A program made the position numbers and the translations under genes. Below are positions 22,641 to 32,615 of a DNA stretch of 64,000 nucleotides, piece by piece (the first letter of the stretch is position 1; every line of letters starts with the position of its first letter). Source of the stretch: Anthostomella pinea (lineage: Eukaryota; Ascomycota; Sordariomycetes; Xylariales; Xylariaceae); the NCBI GenBank assembly GCA_963556695.1, contig CAUWAG010000007.1:186001-250000 (forward strand), in the 5' to 3' direction. A model generated the notes under the pieces. The model searched no databases. It was not told the origin of the DNA and was given only the letters and a program-made list of their open reading frames with translations.

Positions 22641-24030
22641 ATTCTCGTAGCGATTTTGTATGGCCTGAGCGTCCCTAGTTGAAGGTAACGAGCGGGTATC
22701 TAACCCTTCTTCTGCTCGCTGGGAGCATAATGCTCTGACCTGGCCCTCCACAAGCTCTTTGATAGTAGCAGCCAGCAGTGCTGCCGCAGGCAGAGGAGTG
22801 GGTTCTGGGATCAGGTATGGCTCAAACACGGCAGATGTATAGGGGTGATCAGTCCCTTTGCTACCATTTGTGTTGGCTTTGTCCTGGGTATCTTTTGTAC
22901 TATTATTACTCAGGTCTATCTTATCTCTATCTGAGTGCTTCTGTATTAATCTGTTAAGATCTTTATCTTCCTGGTACACTGAAATGTCCTCTAGGATTTT
23001 TGATGGCACCTCGTGTCTACTTAGAAATAGTGTTAGTTGTTCCTCGCTGACATATAAAAGGTCGTCCTTGAGGTCGCTCAAGTCTCCTAAGAACATCTGG
23101 TCCTTGTCTGCTATCACATCACGCATAGCGTGGACCTTGCTGGTTAATTTGTTCCAGACCAGATAGATGTTGGTTGAGTTATATCCTACAAGATAGCCAA
23201 CCCAGGCTTTTGGGTTCAGTTTCTTGAAGCGGTCCTTCTTCTCCTATGCGGCAGCAGTCATTGCGAACATTTTATAGCCATACGCTTGTAAGTGTGCATG
23301 CATTGGCCTGTAGTGAGGGGTAACTAGGCCGTCTCAAAATGACAGATATTGGAAGAACATCTCATATGGGGTCTTCCAGTTATAGTGCAAGGATGGTGTT
23401 CGGTTGTGGAGATACACTATTGTAGTGTAGATGTGACGCTAGAGACATATTGGAAGCTTGGCTCTGCTGCGCATGGCAAGAGCTTTCACTTTGATTATAC
23501 CCACCAAGTGTTCAGCGCTTCTATTTTAGTCTTTGGTGTGAGGTGAAGAGGGCTCAATTTAGATGTGGTTGTTTTGATAAAGGCTTTAATGTCCTTTGGC
23601 TTAATGAATTCGTTATCTATTTCTATGGCCTTAACGTCAATCTAGAACTGTATCTTTAGTATACTAATAATGCTTTAAAGGGCGCCAACTATGTGTTCTA
23701 CAGTTCTCCTTTTAGGAAATATGCCCACACGTATCTAAAGTGTCTGCAAGTGAAAAACATGATACTCCAGTAGCCATCTGAGTCCTTCTCAAGGTCAAGA
23801 AAGGCAATAGATAAGATGCTACCTGGCTTGATTGACGGTTGCCTAGGTGTTCTATGTGTCTGTTTTTTTATTTCGGCCTTGTCACACCCATCATACTGAG
23901 CAGTAGAGGGACCCTTGATTTTTACTCCTTTAGCATGCTTTGTGATCTGGATAATTACTTCGGGGCCAGGATGCCCTAGTTGCTAGTGCCAGAGGTTCTT
24001 GTCAGCCTTATTTAGAGCTCTTTCTGTTCT
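22641..24030 (-). pseudogene. Copia integrase and linker region, degraded
   Basis: The longest open part (22638-23126) is the acidic linker between integrase and RT (MRDVIADKDQMFLGDLSDLK). Just above, KLNPKAWVGYLVGYNSTNIY is the conserved C-terminal integrase motif of copia elements. At about 23950-24000 a GAG-pre-integrase motif reads LWH-stop-QLGHPGPEV, where a TAG replaces the usual codon, consistent with CAG to TAG. The catalytic core is fragmentary. Confidence 0.7.
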
Positions 24031-24239
24031 AGAGTTGATCATTCTCTTCCGAAGGGCAAAGGACACTTTGGTTTTGCCTAGAGGTATGTCCTCCACAACC
24101 CATTGTCCAAACTTATCCGTGACTTTGAACACCACTGAATCATCCTTTTGTCTGACACAGTTGTTAGGTGGTTTGTTGTCCCAGTAGTATCCAAGCTTCT
24201 TGAGCTGCTATAAAGATACAAGGTTTGTCACGAATCCTT

Positions 24240-24480
24240 TACAGAAGGCAACATTCCGTAACGTCAAGATGAATGGTCCTAGTGAGTCATGAGCAGTAAT
24301 GTCTATTTCTCTGTATCCTAGGATTGGTATGAAGGTGTCTCTTGTGTACACTCCATCACCTGTTGGAGCTCTTTGAAAGTTGTTGAAGCGAGTAATAACG
24401 TTAAAGATATGTAAGGTTGTGCCGGAGTTAAGGATTGACGAGTCGAGTAAGGGGTAAGGGGCAGTTACGTAGGAGGACTT
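24240..24480 (-). pseudogene. Copia aspartic protease remnant
   Basis: Reads SGTTLHIFNVITRF then ITAHDSLGPFILTLRNVAF, the copia protease pattern. The active-site DSG appears as NSG, a G-to-A change that removes the catalytic aspartate. A stop follows in the LVSL-stop-QLKKLG stretch. Lies next to the gypsy insertion. Confidence 0.6.
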
Positions 24481-24600
24481 TGTGTTATTTGCTAGATAAG
24501 ATGCTGCGGCCTTCTTTATGTGCGTTAGTACATGTTGTACTCTCTCGCCCCTTTCCGTAAGTCAATCGCGCGGTGTCTGTCTTTTGGAAATTTATGCCAC

Positions 24601-24780
24601 TGTTACGGTACAAGTACATTATACCTCCACATATACCTATATATATGGGAGGCCCACCTCTCACCCACCTCTCACCTGAAGCGGCCTGCCTTCTTCCTTC
24701 TTCCTTCTTCATAGATCGTTGAATCTAGCTTTATCTATCCATCAGTCCTGACCAGTTGTACTGCAGGCCTGATCGTCACA
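24601..24780 (+). repeat. Gypsy 5' LTR, 180 bp
   Basis: TG...CA ends. TATA-like TATATATAT at about 24640-24653. Contains a second copy of CCACCTCTCAC relative to the 3' LTR. Carries the motif complementary to the primer site at 24713-24727. Confidence 0.93.
24639..24655 (+). promoter_or_regulatory. TATA-like box of the gypsy LTR promoter
   Basis: The TATACCTATATATATGG segment lies about 60-75 bp upstream of the inferred RNA start at 24713. Position and sequence only; inferred. Confidence 0.4.
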
Positions 24781-24795
24781 TAGATTCAACGATCT
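24713..24795 (+). promoter_or_regulatory. Self-priming signal: RNA 5' end and primer-binding site
   Basis: AGATCGTTGAATCTA (24713-24727, inside the LTR) is the exact reverse complement of TAGATTCAACGATCT (24781-24795), which starts at the first base after the LTR where a tRNA-complementary site would normally lie. In Tf1/sushi-group elements the RNA 5' end folds back on the primer site and is cleaved to prime reverse transcription. The 15-nt perfect match and exact placement fit that mechanism. The RNA start is inferred. Confidence 0.8.
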
Positions 24796-24875
24796 TCTTT
24801 TCATCCAGATGCCCTCATAGGCTCTATCACCATTCGACTCTATTAGCAATACGACTTGGTCGTCTGTGCTATTAG

Positions 24876-26252
24876 ATGTCTGACGACTTCTCGAGCCTTT
24901 CAGATCTCTTCAACAATCTTACTACCGAGGGACATCCCGGAGTCAACAGCCAGCAACAAGAAGTTGCCGCGTCTTTATCAGTGCCTCAGTTACCAAACGA
25001 GGACTCCCAACAAAACCTAGTACCTTCGTCATCGAACAAGGACTTCCAACAAGTACCAATACCTCCGCCATCGGACGAGGACCCCCACAAGGACGGCACC
25101 ACTGAATCGGGCCGATACCCACCAAATCCTACCGCAGCAACCACAGGACCAACCACGTATTTCGCTCCCGGGAACCTCGGAAAAACAATGCCCTCTAACG
25201 AGGAGCCCGAGCCCACACTGGCGCTCCTGGTGCTCAAACTCGACCGGGACGCGAAGCTCTACACGGGTTAGCCTGAATGGGACGGTAAACGTGACACATA
25301 CCTGACACATCACCTTCTCCTCCAGTCCATCGTTTTCAATGACAGTCTCCACGGAGTGCTTGGCAACAATCAGCACGTCTGTACCTCGATCCTCCAAACC
25401 CTGTCACAGGACGAGAGACCTCGGGTGCAGAAGTGGGTTAGCGATCGCATCCGGGATCGGAGTCTTGGGTGGTCTATTGAAGGCTGGTTGGCGAAGCTTT
25501 CAGAGACCTTTGTGCCTAGGGACATTCGCCAGACAGCGCAAAGGAGAATTTACACCATTCGGCAAGGTGACGCTCAATCCTTAGCCGACTTCCTGTTCGT
25601 TTTCGAAACCCACTGCGCTAATGCGGACGACCTGGCGCCCACCGGGGCTGCGAAAGTCAACATCGTCAGGATGGCCCTAGCCTCTTACCTTGCGGAGCCC
25701 CTCGCCCCTCAACGCGGCATCTCGGCGACTAATTACGACTCTTTCATTGAAGATGTTCGAGATGTGGCTACAGGTGTGGAATCGTTGCCAAAGTTCACCA
25801 ACAGCAAGGGTCGGCGCACAGAGTGGTATGTCAGCAGCAAGAATGACTCCTACCACGCCCTGAACCTAGCCCAGGGGCAACAGGGACACCAGGGGCACCA
25901 GGGACACCAGGGACACCAGGGTGAAAGTGGTCACAGAGGAGGCTCGACCGACGCATCCGGTGACACCCACATGGGCAACACAACAGGCGTCGTTGGCGCG
26001 ATGAAGTCATTCATCGCCAGTTTCGAGAAGAATGCCGGGCATAGGGACAACCGCCCGCGAGCACCAGCCATTACCGTAGCTGTGTACGAAGAACGGAAGT
26101 CGTCTGGAAGGTGTGTACGTTGCGACAGCAAGCCTTCCCACCGTTTCGGGGATTGCCGGTACAAGGGCTTTCCTCAAGACCCATCTAGAGCGCGTCTCAA
26201 CCACGTAGTGGTGGATGATGATAGCTCGTCAGCGGACGAGTTAAAAGAGTAG
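24876..26252 (+). pseudogene. Gypsy gag with one nonsense codon
   Basis: ATG 24876 (MSDDFSSLSDLFNNL). The frame continues to 26252 with a single TAG at 25269-25271 in a TG-stop-PEWDG context, consistent with CAG to TAG (CpA to TpA). N-terminal low-complexity region; central capsid-like part (RVQKWVSDRIRDRSLGW, ETFVPRDIRQTAQRRIY); a G-H-Q repeat (QGHQGHQGHQG); and a variant zinc knuckle, CVRCDSKPSHRFGDC. Would encode the particle protein, about 458 residues. Confidence 0.85.
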
Positions 26253-26305
26253 CCTCTGCGCAAAGTCGTGCACAGAGGCCTAGAAGGGATGTTTTCGGCA
26301 AAGAT

Positions 26306-29300
26306 TTGGGTCAACCGCCTACACGAGAACAGTTGGCAGTAGCAAAAGAGAGCTTGGACAGCACACCATTTCTGGTCGATGTACTTATTGACAATACATT
26401 TTACATTCAAGCCTTGTTTGATACTGGCTGCTTGCCTCTGTCCGTGTTCAGTAGCAGATTCGCCGACAAAAGAAAACTCCCACGCATATCTATCCAGTCA
26501 CGCGAGTTGAAACTCGCAGCTGAAGAAGAGGTCAAAAATAGGCTCCGATGTCAGACAAAAGCTCATAGTATCGACTCCATCACTTACGTCACCATGGACA
26601 TTAACGGCAGGACCGAGAGAGTCTATGGTTATATTGTGCCGGGCCTCAACTATGAAATGATTCTCGGGAAGGCCTGGGCGGAAAAGAACGATGTGATTTA
26701 CCGCGCCCAGAAACGACAACTCCGGGTTGGCGCCCCAGACAACAGAATACGGGTGCGAGAAAGCGGTTGGATGAATAACGAGCACATTGTTCAGCGGACC
26801 AAGCACGTCAGGGACGCGACCATGGCTTCAGCACGGGTTTTCACAGCAGAGATCAAGAGGGCCTGGTCAGAGAAGCAGAAGATTCACGTCGGCTCCGCCA
26901 CTATTGCGGACATTAATAAGGCGCTTAAAAAGCTGAACATGAGGAAGAATAAGCCTACGTTACGCGCACTACAAGAACAGTTACTAACAGAACTTTGGGA
27001 CAAAGCGAAGTTCTTTATGGACGATAACGATGATTTGGTACCACCGCATAGACCGGGATGGGACCACGCCATCAATGTCGAGCTGGATGACTACGGGCGC
27101 CCAAAACATGTTTCATGGGGACCACTATACGACATGTCACGGGAAGAATTGCTTATTCTTCAGAAACAACTCACAGATTACCTAGACAAAGGTTGGATCA
27201 GAGCGAGTTCTTCCCCAGCAGGTGCGCCAGTATTGTTTGCGAGAAAGCCAGGTGTGTCGATTACCGCGCCTTGAACGCCGTCACGCAATTAGATAGGTAT
27301 CCATTGCCGCTGATTAGGGAGACCTTGCGCAATCTTACGAAAGCAAAGTGGGTTACTAAGGTGGATATCAGGGCTGCTTTTCATCGTCTTCGGATCAGAA
27401 TGAGCGACGAATGGAAAACAGCGTTCAGAACGAGGTACGGTTCTTTTGAATGGCTTGTTTTGCCTTTTGGCCTGTCGGGAGGACCAGCCACCTTTCAGCG
27501 GTATATCAACTCGACTCTACAGGACCAGCTTGACGTTTGTTGCTCAGCATACATGGACGACGTGATCATCTACACCGATGGGAGCTACGCGGACCATATG
27601 AACAAGGTCAAGATGATTATCCAGTGCCTAGACAAGGCAGGCCTACAGATTGACATTGATAAATGCGAGTTCGCCCAGAAAGAGATCAAGTACCTCGGAT
27701 TCATTATTCGCTGCGGAAAAGGCATCACGGTCGACCCAGAGAAGGTAGAAGCTATCAAAGCGTGGGAAACACCAGAGAATGTGTCTCACGTCCGTTCTTT
27801 CCTTAGGTTTGCAAACTTTTATAGGGAGTTCATCCCCTCATTTGCTGCGGTCGCAGCACCTCTGAATAACCTCACACGCCATGGAGCGCGGTTCAAATGG
27901 GAAAGAGACGAGCGCAAAGCTTTCGATACACTGAAGGACCACCTGATCAGCTCACCATTACTAGTGATGTTCGATCCCGAGAAGGACACGGTGGTGGAAG
28001 CAGACTCCTCTGGATATGCTATGGGGGGATATGTCTCGCAAGTTGACGAACAAGGTCACTTACGCCCTGTCGGTTTCTTCTCACAGAAATTAACCCCAGC
28101 CGAGTCAAATTACGAGATCTACGATAAGGAACTCCTCTCCATTATTAACACTATCCAACACTTTTAAGGAGAGCTGCGTAGCGTAGCCAGCAAGTTCACG
28201 GTGCTGACAGATCACAAGAATCTCCGCCATTTCGCTACAGTCCAGCGCCTGTCAGAGAGGCAAGTCCGCTGGTCAGGGATCCTCTCCCAATATAACTTCC
28301 AGCTCAGCTTTAGGGCAGGGAAAGACTCTGGGAAACCCGATTTTCTCTCGCGGAGACCTCAAGACCGTATCAGGGGCTTAGATGACGAGAGGATGAAGCA
28401 CAGAGAGTTCCAACTGCTTAAAGATGAATGGCTTCTACCTAAGACAAGCGAGTTCCCGGCAACCAAAGCAGCTATTGCGGCGATCCTGATCAGCCCAGTT
28501 CAAACTCGATCACAGGCAAAATCAGACGATTTGACCCCGGCAGCGGACGTACAAATGAACATCAAACCCGAAACCACACCAGAGTTGGGCGTGCAAACGA
28601 ACTCCCACGGATCACCAGGTGTGGGTTACGCGGAGGACTCCGAGTCCGCGCCTGCCACACCACTGAAGTCACCACCGCTGGGCAGAGGGATCTTCACCAG
28701 TCCGGAGTTACAACTGTTATGGGATGATGGAGTCGACACAGATGAGACCTACCGAAACATCTACGCCTGTGTCGCTAGAGGCGACGTAAGACTGCCACCC
28801 GGGCTGGACATAGACGTCCAAATCATTGATTGTGAGATAGAAGGACGGGGAGCCTTACTGTACCGAGGCGTAATCTGGGTACCGGATTATGAACCATTAC
28901 GGACAGTGCTTGTACAGCAAACCCACGATTCGCATATCACAGGACATCCGGGGAAGCACATCACTGGCTGGATTTTATAGAGGAATTACTTCTGGCCGTA
29001 ACAGTATAAGACAGTTCGTCGCTTCTGTCGGAATTGCGATGTTTGTGGACGTTCGAAGGTGTGGCGACAAGCAAAGCAGGGGCTTTTACGACCATTACCT
29101 ATCCCAGACCGGTTTTTTAGCGAACTCTCCATTAATTTTATGACAGAACTACCCGGGGACGGCGCCGCCCCACGCAATTTGATGGTGATGGTAGACAGAG
29201 CATTAGGGACGACGGCTCTAGATCCTACGGTGTCAATGGAAGCGGAGGCTTGTGCAGAGACGTTCGTAAACAGCCATTACAGATTTCACGGTTTCCCGGC

Positions 29301-30279
29301 CTTCCTCATATCGGACAGAGGTAGTAATTGGGTTGGACGTTTCTGGACGAGGTTATGTCAGTTAACACGAGTTGAGCAGAGGTTATCGACGGCCTATCAC
29401 CCACAAACCAATGGTCAGACGGAAAGGATGAATCAAGAAGTCCTCGCCTACCTTAGAGCTTTTATAGCCTATACTTAGGACGATTGGCCTCAGTTACTTC
29501 CGACAGCGCAACTCGCTATCAATAACAGGCCGAATTCAAAGACAGGTCTTAGCCCGTTTTTCGTGCTCCATGGATACCACGCCGATCCCGTTCAACAGGT
29601 GCCACCCCCAGCAGGACCACCATCAGACCTAAAAACCAGAGCAGACGCGTTTGTCAACCGCATTCATGAAGCTCAAGAACTGGCGTAGGCAGCAATGGCT
29701 ACTGCCCAACAGATCATGGAGCATCAAGCTAATCGAGGGCGTCGTCCAGCTGAGAGATTCAAGCTTGGTGACAAGGTCTGGTTGAACCTCAAGAACGTGA
29801 TAACTCCTCAACTCAAGAAGAAGCTGGCTTGGACGCACGCAAAGTACAAAATCACCAAGATGATCATCCCAGACGTCTACAAGCTCAACGTGCCAAGCAA
29901 TATTCGGAAGCGTTTTTTCGTGGACCTGTTACTGAGAGCTGGCGACGAGGAAGGACCACTACCATCACAAAAAGTGGACGATACCCAACCACCACCGCTG
30001 CTTGACGGGCCAGACCCGCTGTGGTGTATAGAGAGAGTGCTTCGTGCTGGAAAATTCAGAAATCAGAGAAAAGTATTGATGAAGTGGACCGAATATATCG
30101 AGCCTACATGGGAACCAAGGGAGAATTTGGTGCTTACTGATGCGTTTAAGGCCTTCGTACACAAATACGGAGAAGGCAACGATATTGGCGAGAATTTAGG
30201 AGCTTATATAGGCGCTACAGGAAAGAAGAAAAAAAAAAGCGTTTCTTTTTCTCTCACTGCCAACAGCATTCCGCCTTAG
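26306..30279 (+). pseudogene. Gypsy pol: protease, RT, RNase H, integrase, chromodomain
   Basis: Frame differs from gag. Protease with LFDTGC (DTG kept); RT with WVTKVDIRAAFHRLRI and YMDDVIIYTDG (catalytic YMDD kept); RNase H with EADSSGYAMGGY and ltDHKNLRHF; integrase with an HHCC finger (HITGHPGKH, CRNCDVC) and core SDRGSNWVGRFW then TERMNQE. The first core aspartate reads SINFMTELP, N for D. A C-terminal chromodomain reads WCIERVLRAGKFRNQ then WTEYIEPTWEPREN. A short deletion near 27250 shifts the frame just before VDYRALN. In-frame stops at 28165, 28978, 28999, 29476 and 29686. Inactive, though largely conserved. Confidence 0.9.
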
Positions 30280-30294
30280 GAAGAGTAGGAGTGA

Positions 30295-30463
30295 TGTTAC
30301 GGTACAAGTACATTGTACCTCCACATATACCTATATATATGGAAGGCCCACCTCTCACCTGAAGCGGCCTGCCTTCTTCCTTCTTCCTTCTTCATAGATC
30401 GTTGAATCTAGCTTTATCTATCCATCAGTCCTGACCAGTTGTACTGCAGGCCTGATCGTCACA
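30295..30463 (+). repeat. Gypsy 3' LTR, 169 bp
   Basis: Same ends as the 5' LTR, preceded by a purine-rich tract (GGAAGAGTAGGAGTGA, 30279-30294). The priming motif is conserved at 30396-30410. Confidence 0.93.
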
Positions 30464-31690
30464 GCCACTTCCTTAGATAGATTGTTGTCCCTTTCAAGCA
30501 GTATCTTGACTATTCGCTCTATACCGTGGTTGACTTTCCATTCATTTGGTCGCTTATTTGAGAAGAGGTAAAAGCACTCTATGAAGTGGTGCCCTTTATA
30601 ATAGCATCTTTTGCATGTTTGAGTGGTTAAGAGTGCTTTTTCGTCATTTTGACCCCTTTTACCAGAAGCTCTTTGACTTTCTTCTCTGAAACCTCCTCTT
30701 GGTCCACTTCTTAAGCCCTCTTGCTGTCTCTAATTGTTGTTTCTTTCACCGCGGCCTCTGCCTCTTGTGTTTAATTGTTCTTAAGGATGCTCCGTTTCTC
30801 TCTTGTCTAGGATGCTCCGTTTCTCTCTTGTCTCTAATCGAGTCTCCTGTATTGTCAGGCTGTTCTCCATGAAGGGCTAGGAAACCCGCTTTCCATCCCT
30901 TCAAAGGATTGGTAACAGCGTGTGTTGTTATCCAGTCGTCGTGGAGGCCAGAAGCTATCTTGGAGTACGAAATACTGCCTTCAAGCACTCCTTTCTTCTT
31001 GTTTGCCCTGGCTTGAGAAGACCAATTGGAGTTCATCAAGACGACAGCGACTATGAAGTCATTAAACCAGGTCACTGGAGATAGAGCCTCAGAGACCCTG
31101 GCTTTCATAGCCCTAGTCATAACCACCTCCTACTCTTTAATCTAGCTAATAAAATCCTTCTCTTTCTTTTTCTGTACCCTTTTGTTGACTGTTGATATAA
31201 TGGCACAGTAGTCAACTTGGGCTTGGTGCATGATATTCTCACTGTAGATAGCTCCTTCAGTTGCGAGCTCTTGGTACCACTGGCAGAGGTTTTGTTCAGG
31301 GTTTAGTCTCCTGTATGGTAGGATCGACGGTTTTGAGAGTCCACTTGGTAAGTTCAGATATGGAGGTCTTGGTTCGCTGATAGATCTTGTCTTTGTGCTC
31401 AAATAGGGCGACGTTCATCTTGAAGTCAGCTGCTCCTTCTGTTGTAAGGTGTGAAACAAGGACTCGTCCCTTCTCTACTGCTATTTGAGCAGTTCTGATA
31501 GACTTCTTTGAATACTCTTCTGATAAGATATCCGGAGGCGTTGGTGTTGTTGGTCATGGAGTAGTTACCCCTGGCTCGATATGTTGCCAGATGCCGAGTG
31601 CTTCAGCCCTTTTTTGGAATTGGAGTCCCCAGCTAACAAAGTCCTTTCTAGACCGATAGTATGCAGTTGCATTCTGGGTTAGAATGGTGA
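30464..31690 (-). pseudogene. Copia gag with zinc knuckle
   Basis: Upstream half of the copia coding region, separated from protease by the gypsy element. Frames include QWYQELATEGAIYSENIM and SNWSSQARANKKKGVLEG. A canonical CX2CX4HX4C knuckle reads CKRCYYKGHHFIEC at about 30575-30620. Stops and frame changes abound. Confidence 0.7.
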
Positions 31691-31769
31691 TATTCATCTT
31701 GAAATGATTGTACAATACATGTATTCAAAATATAGATGCCGGTTGCGTAGATTCAATGAGACTCTTAAT

Positions 31770-31918
31770 TGTTAAATATACGGATATTGATTGATTCTAT
31801 TGATTATTCTGCTCTGCGTGCAGAGATTGATCATCTGTCTTCTTGGTGGGTCAGATGCCCTATACTTCTCTTCCCCACTAGAGATCTTCCGGTGTTTATC
31901 TCCGGCTCCCATTCAATA
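31770..31918 (-). repeat. Copia 5' LTR, 149 bp
   Basis: Starts TGTTAAATATACGG and ends CATTCAATA; both ends carry transition changes relative to TGTTGAAT and ATTCAACA. It inserts in, or abuts, the Fot1 relic. Confidence 0.8.
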
Positions 31919-32615
31919 ATTGTAGGCCATTCTCTGTTGCGTTGCTGAGCTTGTCTAGGCTTGTCACATTTTTTGGCGCTTATAATGACCATGCTAGACC
32001 TAATAATGCCCATCATAAACCCAGTCTCGTTAAAGTTATAAATATCCGCGTTTTAGATACCATGTTTCGTGATTACTGCCGCAACTTAGCAAAACTATGC
32101 GTAATACGCATCTGGATCTTTGTTCAAGACCCTCGAGTAGTCCATTCTACAATGAAAACGCGTCCGGAGGCCTGGTATACGTTTGATAAAGTTCGCCATT
32201 CAGTTCTTTCTGACGTGTCCAGTCTCATATGCCTGCCAATAATTGATTCGCCATATTTTCAACATAAGTGTACCGGGGTAGAAATGCTCACGCATCCAGG
32301 TCGAGTATGAAGGAGCAAATGGCATTCTCTTTGGAAACTGTAAGTTTCAAAAAATTGGGCATGCTATTCAGTCATGATGGTCGGCCGGCGATTCTTTTAG
32401 CCAGTGTAGAGATTGATAGGTAGAAAGTTTTAACAAGTTTTTACATAGAAATATAAGGGTCTCGTTTTTTAGCTTGAACAGTTAGCTGCATGTCTGATTC
32501 GTTATAACGCGGTGCCGTTGTCGTGTGTAGAGGAATATTAGTTAGAAGTTGAAAGTTGAAGAGGTTTGTGAAAGTGTCCTACTCGCTTGTGCGTCCCGCT
32601 CGCTTGTAACCCACG
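31919..32615 (-). mobile_element. Fot1/pogo relic, 5' half, on the minus strand
   Basis: Reverse complement matches 37951 to about 38640 of the complete element: start-codon region (ACG instead of ATG in the GGCACCGCG context), the DETGFMMGI region with FNETGFMMG-like residues, and the terminal repeat ending ACGT at 32612-32615. Interrupted at NREWPTI by the copia LTR. Useful because it keeps CAG where the complete copy has TAG. Confidence 0.75.

Larger units (their letters stand above)
24601..30463 (+). mobile_element. Ty3/gypsy chromovirus, Tf1/sushi-like, complete with 5-bp target duplication
   Basis: 5863 bp. LTRs 24601-24780 and 30295-30463 start TGTTACGG and end CGTCACA. The direct repeat GCCAC flanks both ends (24596-24600 and 30464-30468), proving insertion into the copia element. 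Order gag, protease, RT, RNase H, integrase, chromodomain. The LTRs differ by two substitutions and an 11-bp duplication present in the 5' LTR, so the insertion is young. Six in-frame stops, a frame change in pol and one catalytic change make it defective. A self-priming signal lies at 24713-24795. Confidence 0.93.
20612..31918 (-). mobile_element. Ty1/copia retrotransposon, interrupted by a gypsy element
   Basis: Minus-strand element with LTRs at both ends (3' LTR 20612-20769, 5' LTR 31770-31918). Going down the minus strand: gag with a zinc knuckle, then (after the inserted gypsy element at 24601-30463) protease, GAG-pre-integrase, integrase, reverse transcriptase and RNase H, the Ty1/copia order. 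Removing the gypsy element and one 5-bp duplication leaves about 5.4 kb, a normal size. A poly-G run adjoins the 3' LTR as polypurine tract. Many in-frame stops and catalytic changes show it is dead. No matching 5-bp duplication at the outer ends (ATAAG versus ATTGT). Confidence 0.88.

Noticed and set aside
25870..25925. Collagen-like GHQ repeat as a separate gene
   Set aside because: It lies in frame inside gypsy gag and is a 9-bp coding repeat there.
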